Shown here: positions 1 to 7,710 of the stretch, in pieces
Layout of the letters: each line of letters opens with the position of its first letter
How positions within the stretch are numbered: position 1 is the first letter of the stretch
NCBI RefSeq assembly: GCF_900111155.1
Contig: NZ_FOGG01000007.1
Location: forward strand, 124,001 to 188,000
Source: Pedobacter rhizosphaerae
GTDB taxonomy: Bacteria; Bacteroidota; Bacteroidia; Sphingobacteriales; Sphingobacteriaceae
Reading direction: 5' to 3'
Length of the DNA stretch: 64,000 nt
Notes under the pieces: model-generated
Told to the model about the DNA's origin: nothing
Databases searched by the model: none
The model's input: only the letters and a program-made list of their open reading frames with translations
Position numbers and translations under genes: made by a program

Positions 1-1186
1 CATTGGCCATGGCATTGGTAGTTATGCGGTCGCCGGGAGAAAGGCCACTTCCATCGATAATATTTAAGGCACTTTTATCTATACCCTTCGCTGCCCAGAA
101 GTTGATTTCCGTTTCCGCACCTTTGGCTGTTGTGGCGGCTTTTCCTGATTTTAAGGCCATCGTTTTTAATAAGCTTTCTCCATACAGGTTGATACTTTTC
201 TTTAAAAACCAGTAAGCCATCTCGCTTAAGGTGGGGGAGGTAATGGTACTTATTTTCTGTGTTGCATTTGGGGTATTTTGGTTGTTTAAGGAAAGTAGTC
301 TGGCAGTTGTTGCTGTCTGTGAAGTGGTGATGCCTAATCTCTTCAAGGTATCCTGGAGCCTGTAGGCACAATCAAAAGCAGGGTCGGGCAGCGCTACAGA
401 GATTCCTGATTTTCCAATACCTAAGCCCCAGCTTCCACGTAAATAGGCAACGTTACTATAAGGAGGAAGAAAGGCGTAGGACCGGTCTCCGGTTCCCGAT
501 GCTCCGGTTTTGAGTTCGTTTACAATTTGTATATACGGCGTTTCCGGAACGGTTTTAATTACCCGGGCATCATCTGAAGTACTGCTGCCAGGTTTTAAAT
601 GAATGTCGAACTGGTTTTCTCTCCAGGCTAATCCTGATGTGCCTGCGCCATAATAATTACCTATATCCTGCCAAACCCAGCCTTCTGGAGTGGTTTGTGT
701 GCCGAAAATGCGGTCGTCGCCGATAATTGCGCCTTCAATTTTTTTAATCCCTGCTGCTCGGATGGCTTCAACCCATTGGTTTAAAACTACATTTTCTTTG
801 TTTTGATAACGCCATGAGCCTAAAGTAGGGTCGCCACTGCCCGCAATGATCAGGTTTCCTTTTAAGGTTCCTTCTGCGGTAATGTTTCCTGAATAGCTCA
901 AGGTAGTTTGGAATTGAAAATCTTTTCCCAGAAGGCTAAAAGCGCTTGCCGCCGTAATGGTTTTTAAGGTTGAGGCTGTAGCTAGTCCAATCTGATCGTT
1001 TTTGGCATAAAGTACTTTTCCGGAGTTAGCATCCAGTACACAGAGTGAGGCCATGGCATGCCTGGTTTGCTCGTCGTTAAGAAAGTTATTGAAAGCCCGT
1101 TCTATGTTTTGGATTTTATTTTGTGCAGAAGCGGCAATAGCGGAAAATAAAAATATGGATATGATGAATGATCTTAAGGCTCTCAT
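1..1186 (-). CDS. dacB: D-alanyl-D-alanine carboxypeptidase/endopeptidase, PBP4 (S13) type, C-terminus beyond window
   Basis: The minus-strand frame is open from an ATG at 1186 to the left edge, giving about 395 residues with the 3' end missing. It starts with a Sec signal peptide ending near ASAQ. The penicillin-binding SxxK motif is visible as STLK about residue 77, followed by the long insertion domain typical of the PBP4/DacB family (GDDRIFG, GWVWQDIGNYYG). The second motif SxN appears as SIN in KKSINLYGES. The KTG motif should lie beyond position 1, so the active site cannot be fully checked. PBP4 enzymes trim or cleave peptidoglycan cross-links in the periplasm. Downstream genes are out of view. 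The family call is firm; whether the protein is a carboxypeptidase, an endopeptidase or both is not decidable here. Confidence 0.9.
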   Translation of the reverse strand, partial: MRALRSFIISIFLFSAIAASAQNKIQNIERAFNNFLNDEQTRHAMASLCVLDANSGKVLYAKNDQIGLATASTLKTITAASAFSLLGKDFQFQTTLSYSGNITAEGTLKGNLIIAGSGDPTLGSWRYQNKENVVLNQWVEAIRAAGIKKIEGAIIGDDRIFGTQTTPEGWVWQDIGNYYGAGTSGLAWRENQFDIHLKPGSSTSDDARVIKTVPETPYIQIVNELKTGASGTGDRSYAFLPPYSNVAYLRGSWGLGIGKSGISVALPDPAFDCAYRLQDTLKRLGITTSQTATTARLLSLNNQNTPNATQKISTITSPTLSEMAYWFLKKSINLYGESLLKTMALKSGKAATTAKGAETEINFWAAKGIDKSALNIIDGSGLSPGDRITTNAMAN

Positions 1187-1290
1187 GAGGTATCTAAACA
1201 ATTTTAGTGGAAGGAAAGATGCCAAAAATAAGGCTTCGTCATCTAGTTCAACGTATTGTAATCACTTTTTTATATGTATACCAGGTTTTT

Positions 1291-1344
1291 AGTATCAAGA
1301 TGCTAGTATCAAGTATCAAGATGGTTTTATTGAGTATCAAGATT
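1291..1344. repeat. Four copies of the 9-bp word AGTATCAAG
   Basis: AGTATCAAG occurs at 1291, 1305, 1312 (overlapping the previous copy by two bases) and 1333, three of the four followed by AT. The repeats lie between the dacB start (1186) and the asd terminator, in DNA with no gene. Such low-complexity tandem words are a recurring feature of this window's intergenic DNA (see also 11886-12123 and 21657-21707). Confidence 0.8.
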
Positions 1345-1393
1345 TGAAGCTTAAACCATATACCCTTTGCCTTACCCCCCTTAAAAGCGGCAT

Positions 1394-1424
1394 AAAAAAA
1401 CCTGTGAATATTTCTACTCACAGG
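1394..1424 (-). terminator. Intrinsic terminator of asd
   Basis: The perfect 7-bp stem CCTGTGA (1401-1407) / TCACAGG (1418-1424) has a 10-nt loop. On the minus strand it is followed by seven Ts (1400-1394). It lies 22 bp beyond the asd stop codon. Confidence 0.85.
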
Positions 1425-1445
1425 CGTTTTAAACTGAAGGTTGTT

Positions 1446-2435
1446 TTAAACCAATTCTTTTTCTAAAAGATATTCTGCAATTTGAACAGCGTTTGTTGCT
1501 GCGCCCTTGCGTAAGTTATCGGCAACAATCCAAAGGTTTAAAGCCTTCGGTGCTGACTCATCCCTGCGGATACGTCCAACAAAAACTTCATCTTTTTCGT
1601 GTGCGTCTTTAGGCATCGGATATTTTAAGTTGGCTACATCGTCTACAACGATAATACCTGGTGACTTTTCTAAAATACTACGTACTTCAGCTAAATCGAA
1701 ATCATTTTCAAACTCAATGTTTACTGATTCGGAATGACCTCCCATTACTGGAATTCGAACAGTTGTTGCAGTAACCCTGATAGTCTCATCACTCATGATT
1801 TTATTGGTTTCTTTAACCATTTTCATCTCTTCCTTGGTATATCCGTTTTCTGTGAAAACATCAATATGAGGAAGAACATTTAAATCAATTTCGTACGGAT
1901 AGGCTTTTGGTCCATCAACACCTTTGCGTTCATTCATTAACTGTTCAACAGCTTTTACACCAGTTCCGGTAACCGACTGGTAAGTTGAAACCACTACACG
2001 TTTGATTTTATATTTATCGTGTAAAGGTTTTAAAACTACTACCATCTGAATGGTTGAACAGTTCGGGTTGGCGATAATTTTGTTATCGATTGAAAGTTCA
2101 TGCGCATTTACCTCTGGTACAATTAATTTAATTGCAGGATCCATTCTCCATGCAGAAGAGTTGTCAATAACAGTAGTTCCAGCTTCTTTAAAACGCGGAG
2201 CATGCTCCAATGAAGTATTACCACCCGCAGAGAACAACGCGATATCTGGTTTCATGCTGATTGCAGTGTCCATGCTAACGATTGGGAACTTCTTACCCTT
2301 AAAAGTAATTTCCTTACCAACGCTCTTTTCTGATGCCACGGGAATCAACTCTGTCAAAGGGAAATTTCTTTCCTCCAATACTTTTAACATTACAGTGCCT
2401 ACCAATCCGGTTGCACCTACAACTGCTACTTTCAT
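1446..2435 (-). CDS. asd: Aspartate-semialdehyde dehydrogenase
   Basis: This enzyme reduces aspartyl phosphate to aspartate semialdehyde with NADPH, the branch point to lysine/diaminopimelate, threonine and methionine. The 329 residues match the usual family length. The N-terminus has the Rossmann motif GATGLVG (residues 7-13). The catalytic cysteine is in NPNCSTIQ about residue 127, and the substrate-binding histidine segment GGHSES lies near residue 233. The start is the first ATG before the Rossmann strand MKVAVVGA. It is monocistronic: its own terminator follows and a 489-bp gene-free stretch precedes it. Identification is secure. Confidence 0.97.
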   Translation of the reverse strand: MKVAVVGATGLVGTVMLKVLEERNFPLTELIPVASEKSVGKEITFKGKKFPIVSMDTAISMKPDIALFSAGGNTSLEHAPRFKEAGTTVIDNSSAWRMDPAIKLIVPEVNAHELSIDNKIIANPNCSTIQMVVVLKPLHDKYKIKRVVVSTYQSVTGTGVKAVEQLMNERKGVDGPKAYPYEIDLNVLPHIDVFTENGYTKEEMKMVKETNKIMSDETIRVTATTVRIPVMGGHSESVNIEFENDFDLAEVRSILEKSPGIIVVDDVANLKYPMPKDAHEKDEVFVGRIRRDESAPKALNLWIVADNLRKGAATNAVQIAEYLLEKELV

Positions 2436-2924
2436 TTTAATTTTAAATTATTACTTTGGTTATTAATTTTATATAATTCCAAATATGCAGAAAATTTTGC
2501 TTATATTCTTATTTCGCTAACTCAGCAGGTGTTATTTTCCCATGCTTGAAAAGTTGTGCAGTCCTTTTTGATTTACAATTCATCTCCTTAGCTGTCCTTT
2601 TCTTAGCTTTATTTTAAAATGAGAGATCAAAAGTTCGCATTCTTTATCACTTTGATAAAAAGGAAAACCCAGGAAAATTATCCATCCTGATTATTTTAAA
2701 TGCTGATATAAAGGGTGGTACAGGACTTTAGCACTAAGGATATAGTTTGGAAAGAATAGACGATAAATTCAGATTTGTATGCTTGAATTCATAAGGTCTG
2801 TTTATTCATGAATTAATAAGTAATCCCCGATTACGCCTGGTCAAATTTAGAAATCAATTTATTGACAATATTCTGCTGGATATTGCCAATAAATCGAATG
2901 AGGTGTAATATGGTCGGCGATGGC
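2436..2924. other. Gene-free 489-bp stretch between asd and a sugar isomerase gene
   Basis: I see no convincing coding frame. The stretch holds the asd upstream region; the best promoter candidate is CATATTTG on the minus strand at 2487-2480, one mismatch from TAnnTTTG. It also holds a small dyad TTTATCA/TGATAAA (2643-2659) and a strong hairpin (2857-2894) listed separately. The rest is AT-rich without visible structure. Confidence 0.6.
2857..2894 (-). terminator. 15-bp hairpin downstream of the isomerase operon
   Basis: The arm 2857-2871 (ATTTATTGACAATAT) pairs with 2880-2894 with one mismatch (2865/2886), which becomes a G-U wobble when transcribed from the minus strand. The loop is 8 nt. 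It starts 30 bp past the stop of the minus-strand gene at 2925. No uninterrupted U tract follows, so it could be a terminator or an mRNA 3'-end stabiliser. Confidence 0.6.
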
Positions 2925-3794
2925 TTAAATCAGGCTGGATTTGATATAGGAACAGCTGGTTGTAATTGAGCCAATCGGATCAGGTTTGTAGTTGGTTTCG
3001 TGTTCTACGAAAAAGTGTTTCATACCAGATTGCTTTGCCTGGGCAAAGATAGATTTGAAATCAATAGAACCGCTACCAATTTCTGCATTCAGAGCGGGAT
3101 TGGTTTTGTCCATATCTTTTACGTGCCACATGGGGAAACGGCCAGGATAAGCTTTGAATAGTCTCATAGGATCATTCCCTGAACGAACAACCCAGTATAA
3201 ATCCATTTCGAAGTTTACCAGGTTTTTATCAGTTTCCTGTAGGTAAACATCGTAACCGGTGGTATCGCCTAATTTTTTAAATTCAAAATCATGGTTGTGG
3301 TAGGCGAATTTCAATCCTGAAGCCTTCGCCAGGCTCGCTACCTGATTAAAATCGTTAGCTACCTTTTTGAAGCCGTCAACACCTTTACTCATATCTACAT
3401 GGGCACCCGCAATGGTAAAATATTCACCACCAAGATTGGCGCAAGCCTCAATATCCGCCTTTAAATTATCAGTTTTTCCAGTTTTGGAAAACTGATCCAT
3501 ACCATAGTGGCCGCTTGGGGCAGTTAAGCCATTGGCTTTTAGCAGGTTTTTAAATTCAGCAACGCTCAATCCAAAAAACTGGCCATTATTATAACCATAG
3601 GTTTCTACTTCTTTATATCCTGCTGCAGCAACCTTTTCAATTACTCCCTTCACATCTTTAGGCAGCTCATCCCTTAAGGAGTAAAGTTGTAAGCCAATTT
3701 GCTTACTGCCTTTAGTAAATGCAAAAGAAGGTGCTATAATGGTTGCCGCGGCTAAAATTCCTGCTTGCTGGAGGAAAGCTCTTCTTGAATTCAT
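2925..3794 (-). CDS. Tat-exported sugar phosphate isomerase/epimerase family protein (xylose-isomerase-like TIM barrel)
   Basis: The preferred start is the ATG at 3794 (MNSRRAFLQQAG), 2 bp after the stop of the upstream gene; an in-frame ATG at 3827 would add 11 residues in front of the signal and overlap that gene. The twin-arginine motif SRRAF with a hydrophobic stretch (ILAAATIIAP) predicts Tat export. The mature part is an AP-endonuclease-2-like TIM barrel. Likely metal and substrate residues are YHNHDFEF, the E/D pair in FEMDLYW, WHVKDMD, and the C-terminal FVEHE. It is closely similar to its neighbour at 3797 and to 14717, sharing the DVKG.IEKVA..G..EVETYG and SGHYG segments. It is the last gene of a run that starts with the MFS transporter. 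The family is certain; substrate and reaction are unknown, though a keto-sugar is likely from context. Confidence 0.85.
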   Translation of the reverse strand: MNSRRAFLQQAGILAAATIIAPSFAFTKGSKQIGLQLYSLRDELPKDVKGVIEKVAAAGYKEVETYGYNNGQFFGLSVAEFKNLLKANGLTAPSGHYGMDQFSKTGKTDNLKADIEACANLGGEYFTIAGAHVDMSKGVDGFKKVANDFNQVASLAKASGLKFAYHNHDFEFKKLGDTTGYDVYLQETDKNLVNFEMDLYWVVRSGNDPMRLFKAYPGRFPMWHVKDMDKTNPALNAEIGSGSIDFKSIFAQAKQSGMKHFFVEHETNYKPDPIGSITTSCSYIKSSLI

Positions 3795-3796
3795 GC

Positions 3797-4672
3797 TTAA
3801 ATTAAGTTTTTCTGGATATAAGCGCAACTTGCCGCTACTGATTCCATTGGATTAGGCTTATAATTGGTTTCATGCTCTACAAAGAAATGCTTCATGCCTG
3901 AAAGTTTGGCATCGGCAAAAATAGGTTTGAAATCAATGGATCCGGTACCTACTTCGGCATTTAAAGCTGGATCGGTTTTATCCATATCTTTCACATGCCA
4001 CATGGTAAAGCGGCCAGGGTTTTCTGTGAATAATTTAATTGGATCATTTCCTGAGCGAGCCACCCAGTAGAGGTCCAGCTCAAAATCAACCAGGTTTTTA
4101 TCGGTGTTTTTTAATAGGATTTCATAACCGGTTGTATCACCTTGTTTGTCAAATTCGAAGTTGTGGTTATGGTAAGCGATTCTGATTCCTGCTTCTTTTG
4201 TCAATTTTCCTGCTTCGTTAATTTTCAAGGCAATCTTTTTATAATCATCGGCAGTTTTTCTGATGCTCTCATCTAACCAGGGAATGGTAACATATTCACT
4301 TCCGAGTACTTTAGCTGCTGCAATTGCTGCTTTAAGTTCATCGGTATTTCCATCAGTTAAAAAAGTACCTAAACCGTAATGACCGCTAGGGGAGGTTAAA
4401 CCATTGGCATCAAGAAGTTTTTTAAACGCTTCAGGCGATAGTCCCCAGAATTGATCTTTGATTGAAAAACCATAAGTTTCTACTTCTTTGAAACCTGCTT
4501 TAGCTACTTTTTCTATCGTTCCTTTTACATCTTTGGGAAGTTCATCTCTCAAAGAATATAGTTGTAAACCAATGGCTCTCTTGTCGTTTGACATACAAGC
4601 GAATGATGGAACTAAAAGTGCAGCTGCTGCAGCCATACTACTGTTTAATATAAAACTTCTTCTTGATAACAT
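3797..4672 (-). CDS. Tat-exported sugar phosphate isomerase/epimerase family protein, paralogue of the preceding gene
   Basis: The start is placed at the ATG at 4672 (MLSRRSFILNSS), 10 bp after the stop of the upstream gene; an ATG at 4693 would overlap it. The N-terminus has a twin-arginine motif (SRRSF) and a hydrophobic segment (AAAAALLVPSFA), so export is likely. The TIM-barrel body carries LQLYSLRDELPKD, AYHNHNFEF, FELDLYWV, MWHVKDMDKT and FVEHE in the same order as the protein at 2925. The whole of the two proteins is alignable by eye, so they look like a tandem duplication. The retained metal-site residues argue that both are active. The context, with hydroxypyruvate-isomerase-like and Gfo/Idh enzymes, suggests conversion of an oxidised sugar in the periplasm. 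Confidence 0.85.
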   Translation of the reverse strand: MLSRRSFILNSSMAAAAALLVPSFACMSNDKRAIGLQLYSLRDELPKDVKGTIEKVAKAGFKEVETYGFSIKDQFWGLSPEAFKKLLDANGLTSPSGHYGLGTFLTDGNTDELKAAIAAAKVLGSEYVTIPWLDESIRKTADDYKKIALKINEAGKLTKEAGIRIAYHNHNFEFDKQGDTTGYEILLKNTDKNLVDFELDLYWVARSGNDPIKLFTENPGRFTMWHVKDMDKTDPALNAEVGTGSIDFKPIFADAKLSGMKHFFVEHETNYKPNPMESVAASCAYIQKNLI

Positions 4673-4682
4673 AAGGGTATTT

Positions 4683-5573
4683 TTAAATATCACAAATTGA
4701 GATTGCCTTTTTCAGGGAAGCCAATTTGTCTTCGTTTTTGGGTATAAATTCTTGAGCTACGAAACCTTTAAAGCCGGTTTCGACAATGGCTTTCATGATG
4801 GCGGGGTAATATAATTCCTGTGTGTCATCAATTTCATTTCTGCCTGGTACGCCAGCAGTATGATAATGTGCAATATACTGGTGGTTATCTTTAATGGTCC
4901 TGATCACATCTCCTTCATCAATTTGCATGTGGTAGATATCATAAAGCAGCTTGAAGTTTTCAGATCCCAGACGTTTACATAATTCAACACCCCAGGCGCT
5001 GGTATCGCATTGATAGTCTTTATGATTGATTTTACTGTTTAGCAGCTCCATTACCAGGGTTACCTTGTGTTTTTCTGCCAATGGCATCAGCTGTTTTAAG
5101 CCTTTAACACAATTGTTCCAACCTGTTTCATTGTCTTTACCTCTGCGGTTTCCACTGAAACAAATTAAGTTTTTATAACCCGCTGCAGCTACCAGTGGAA
5201 TCATCTCTGAGTAGTTCTTGATTAATTTCTCGTGAAATTTCTCGTCGTTAAAACCATCCACCAGATTAATTTCGGCACCGTTACACATGGTAGATTCCAG
5301 GCCGTGTTTCTTGAGGATTGGCCAATCTTTAGGGCCAACCAAATCAATTCCTTTGATCCCGATTTTCTTTGCTTCTACACAAAGTGTTTCTACATCTAAA
5401 CCGCTGAAACACCAGCGACAAACCGAATGGTTAATATTTCCTTTCAGCTTTAGCGGCTGTTCTGATGAGGGTGAATCCATAGCGAGGGCAGAGAGATTTG
5501 CAGAAACCCCAATAGCTGCGGTTCCTGCAAGTATATTTTTTAAAGCATTTCTTCTGTTGAGTGTTGAAGACAT
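4683..5573 (-). CDS. Tat-exported hydroxypyruvate-isomerase-like TIM-barrel protein
   Basis: This 296-residue protein begins with a twin-arginine signal (NRRNALKNIL, then AGTAAIGVSANLSA). The TIM barrel carries the hallmarks of the hydroxypyruvate isomerase branch: MELLNSK (Glu ligand), YDIYHMQIDEGD (Asp ligand), HYHTAGVPGRNE (His ligand) and AQEF (Glu ligand). Cytosolic Hyi proteins convert hydroxypyruvate to tartronate semialdehyde. This one is exported, so the substrate is probably a different keto- or hydroxy-sugar. It starts 2 bp after the transporter stop and is followed after 10 bp by another isomerase, so it is co-transcribed. Specificity cannot be read from the sequence. Confidence 0.82.
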   Translation of the reverse strand: MSSTLNRRNALKNILAGTAAIGVSANLSALAMDSPSSEQPLKLKGNINHSVCRWCFSGLDVETLCVEAKKIGIKGIDLVGPKDWPILKKHGLESTMCNGAEINLVDGFNDEKFHEKLIKNYSEMIPLVAAAGYKNLICFSGNRRGKDNETGWNNCVKGLKQLMPLAEKHKVTLVMELLNSKINHKDYQCDTSAWGVELCKRLGSENFKLLYDIYHMQIDEGDVIRTIKDNHQYIAHYHTAGVPGRNEIDDTQELYYPAIMKAIVETGFKGFVAQEFIPKNEDKLASLKKAISICDI

Positions 5574-5575
5574 GA

Positions 5576-6793
5576 TTATAGGGTGTTAGCTTCTGTAACT
5601 GATTTATTTTTATCGCTGAAGAAAAGGATGAACAACAGGGCTACCAGCGCCGCAATTCCTGCTGGAATAATCCAGATGCTTTGCCAGATATGACCTCCTT
5701 CTACAACATATTTGTTCACAACCATACCAGAAATGATTGAACCGATTAACATACCTACACCGTAAGTAGCTAAAGTGATAAATCCCTGAGCAGCACTTTT
5801 GAATTTTTCTCCCGCCAGTCTATCTGTATAAATTTGTCCGGTAACGAAGAAAAAGTCATAGCATATCCCGTGGAGTACAATTCCACCGATTAACATCCAG
5901 TAGTTGGTATCGGCATTTCCGAATGCAAAAAACAGGTAACGCACTACCCAGGCAATCATGCCGATAGCCAGCATCTTTTTCACGCCCAGGCGGGCAAAGA
6001 ATAAAGGCATTAGGAGCATAAATAAGGTTTCAGAAACTTGTCCTAAAGATTGAACTCCGGCTGCTCCTTTCATCCCTACCTCATTGAGGAATGGGTTAGT
6101 GAAATTGTAATAAAATGCCAATGGGATACAGATGGCTACAGATGCCAGAAAGAACAATAAATACGATTTATTTTTAAGTAAGCCAATCGCATCCAAACCG
6201 ATGATTTCACCAAAGGTTGTTTTCTCTCCTTTTTTAACAGGAGGGGTATCCGGTAAGAAAAAGCTTAATAATCCTAAAATGATAGAAGCGATGGAGGCCA
6301 TTTTGAAAGTTAATACCAGGTTTCCACTTTGCTCCCAGTTTAACCAGCCAATAACCAGCCCGGCAATAATCCATCCAATGGTTCCGAAAACCCTGATAGA
6401 AGGGAATTCTTTTCCCGGATCTTTCATCTGTTTGAAGGAAATGGAGTTTACTAAGGCCAATGTTGGCATATAAGCAATCATGTAGCCCAATATGAATGGG
6501 AAGAAACCATCGAAATTTAAAGAAGTTCCGGCAACCCATAAGAGTACGCCACCAACTAAATGCAAAACACCTAAAACTTTTTGTGCAGAGAAGAACTTAT
6601 CTGCGATTAATCCGATGATAAATGGAGCTATAATAGCCCCCAATGACTGGGTGCTGTAAGCCGATCCAATCTGCACATCGTTTGATAATAGATTTTTTCC
6701 CAGGTAGGTTCCCATGGTTACAAACCATGAACCCCAGATAAAAAATTCTAGAAACATCATGGTAGAAAGCTTGAAGCGAGTAGTGCTATTCAT
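5576..6793 (-). CDS. MFS transporter of the nucleoside:H+ symporter (NupG-like) family
   Basis: The 405 residues contain about 12 hydrophobic segments and no signal peptide. The N-terminus (FLEFFIWGSWFVTMGTYLG) and the loop GLIADKFF are typical of the NupG/XapB-like MFS branch that is common in Bacteroidota carbohydrate clusters. Proton-driven uptake across the inner membrane is the family role. In this setting a sugar or keto-sugar is more likely than a nucleoside (inference). It heads a run of four tightly spaced minus-strand genes down to 2925, with a 185-bp gap and a terminator-like hairpin upstream. Confidence 0.85.
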   Translation of the reverse strand: MNSTTRFKLSTMMFLEFFIWGSWFVTMGTYLGKNLLSNDVQIGSAYSTQSLGAIIAPFIIGLIADKFFSAQKVLGVLHLVGGVLLWVAGTSLNFDGFFPFILGYMIAYMPTLALVNSISFKQMKDPGKEFPSIRVFGTIGWIIAGLVIGWLNWEQSGNLVLTFKMASIASIILGLLSFFLPDTPPVKKGEKTTFGEIIGLDAIGLLKNKSYLLFFLASVAICIPLAFYYNFTNPFLNEVGMKGAAGVQSLGQVSETLFMLLMPLFFARLGVKKMLAIGMIAWVVRYLFFAFGNADTNYWMLIGGIVLHGICYDFFFVTGQIYTDRLAGEKFKSAAQGFITLATYGVGMLIGSIISGMVVNKYVVEGGHIWQSIWIIPAGIAALVALLFILFFSDKNKSVTEANTL

Positions 6794-6909
6794 TTGGTTA
6801 GGAATTGTTTAAAATGTAAAAAGTTTCGGTGAATTTAACCACCTAATCTACTTATAAAAATGTAAAATGGATGAAAGGTGCTGGATTTTAATCCACAAAC
6901 CTTATAAAA

Positions 6910-6972
6910 CAACAAAGAAAATGTAACAGGGAGGGTAATATTCACATTATACATTATCCCTGCTACATTTTC
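6910..6972 (-). terminator. Intrinsic terminator after the DUF1080 gene
   Basis: The arm 6917-6932 pairs with 6957-6972 over 16 bp with one mismatch (6926/6963), which is a G-U wobble on the minus-strand RNA. A U-rich tail (TTTGTTGTTTT) follows on that strand. It begins 6 bp after the DUF1080 stop codon and separates that operon from the transporter operon. Confidence 0.85.
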
Positions 6973-6978
6973 CATTAA

Positions 6979-7659
6979 TTATAGTTCTTTGATCGAAATG
7001 TTTTTATACCAAACCTCGTCTCCGTGATCCTGTAATGCAATTTTTCCCTTTTTGAAAGTTCCCCAGTTTTCCCAGTTTTTGAATTTGCTTCCGGCGATTA
7101 AAGTTTTCCAGTTTTCATCCCAAAGGGTTGTTTCTACTACTTTAACACCATTTAGGATTAATGTTAATTTACCTTTTTTGCTGATGATTTCTGCTTTGTT
7201 CCATTCGCCAACAGGTTTTACTGGCTCAGATGTGCTTTTTACCAGGTCGTATAAATCACCTGCACGGTGTTTGGTAATTTTTCCATCCGGGTGCCCGTCG
7301 TTGTCAATTACCTGCATTTCTAGTCCGGTAGAGTAGGTAGCATGGTATTTAGGTTCCTCGTGTACATAAAAAATTAACCCGCTGTTTGCCTTTGGAGCCA
7401 CTTTCCAATCGTATTTTAAATGGAAATCGCCATATTCTTTATCCGTTACCAGGTCACCACCACCATCTTTTCCTTTTGTAGCAAGATCTAAGTGTAGTGC
7501 ACCGTCTTGCACCTGCCAGGCGCTACCTACAGCAGTTTTGTTATAGGTGTGCCAACCAGTAGTTGTTTTACCATCAAAAAGGGGTTTGAAGCCTTTTTGT
7601 GCATTTGATATTTGTGTTACTGCAAGTAGGATACAAGCAGAAAGGATTATCTTTTTCAT
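6979..7659 (-). CDS. Secreted DUF1080 protein (3-keto-disaccharide hydrolase domain)
   Basis: A Sec signal peptide (MKKIILSACILLAVTQISNAQ) precedes one concanavalin-like beta-sandwich domain of the DUF1080 family (residues about 22-226). Family hallmarks visible are FKPLFDGKTTTGWH at the start, GDFHLKYDWK, NSGLIFYVHEE, GLEMQVIDNDG and EVWYKNISI at the end. Members of this family cleave 3-keto-glycosides, either by hydrolysis or by beta-elimination. The gene lies 51 bp downstream of a Tat-exported Gfo/Idh/MocA oxidoreductase and near a GMC dehydrogenase, which fits C3 oxidation followed by cleavage. The family call is firm; the exact activity is inferred from context. Confidence 0.88.
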   Translation of the reverse strand: MKKIILSACILLAVTQISNAQKGFKPLFDGKTTTGWHTYNKTAVGSAWQVQDGALHLDLATKGKDGGGDLVTDKEYGDFHLKYDWKVAPKANSGLIFYVHEEPKYHATYSTGLEMQVIDNDGHPDGKITKHRAGDLYDLVKSTSEPVKPVGEWNKAEIISKKGKLTLILNGVKVVETTLWDENWKTLIAGSKFKNWENWGTFKKGKIALQDHGDEVWYKNISIKEL

Positions 7660-7671
7660 TATTTTAAAGTT

Positions 7672-7703
7672 AAACCACCTAAACGGGGAAGCTCAGGTGG
7701 TTT
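7672..7703 (-). other. Hairpin between the Gfo/Idh gene and the DUF1080 gene
   Basis: AAACCACCT (7672-7680) pairs perfectly with AGGTGGTTT (7695-7703) around a 14-nt loop. It sits 8 bp past the stop of the upstream oxidoreductase and 13 bp before the DUF1080 ATG. The tail (AACTTT) is only weakly U-rich, so partial termination or an mRNA processing and stability site is as likely as full termination. Confidence 0.55.
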
Positions 7704-7710
7704 GTGTGTG

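Noticed and set aside
2643..2659. TTTATCA/TGATAAA dyad in the asd upstream region as an operator
   Set aside because: Only 7 bp in AT-rich DNA, far from any promoter box; chance is a good explanation.
2436..2924. A decayed gene in the asd-isomerase gap
   Set aside because: No frame with recognisable protein segments was found in any of the six frames.
3795..3827. Upstream ATG at 3827 for the isomerase gene
   Set aside because: It overlaps the preceding gene and puts 11 residues in front of a complete twin-arginine signal.
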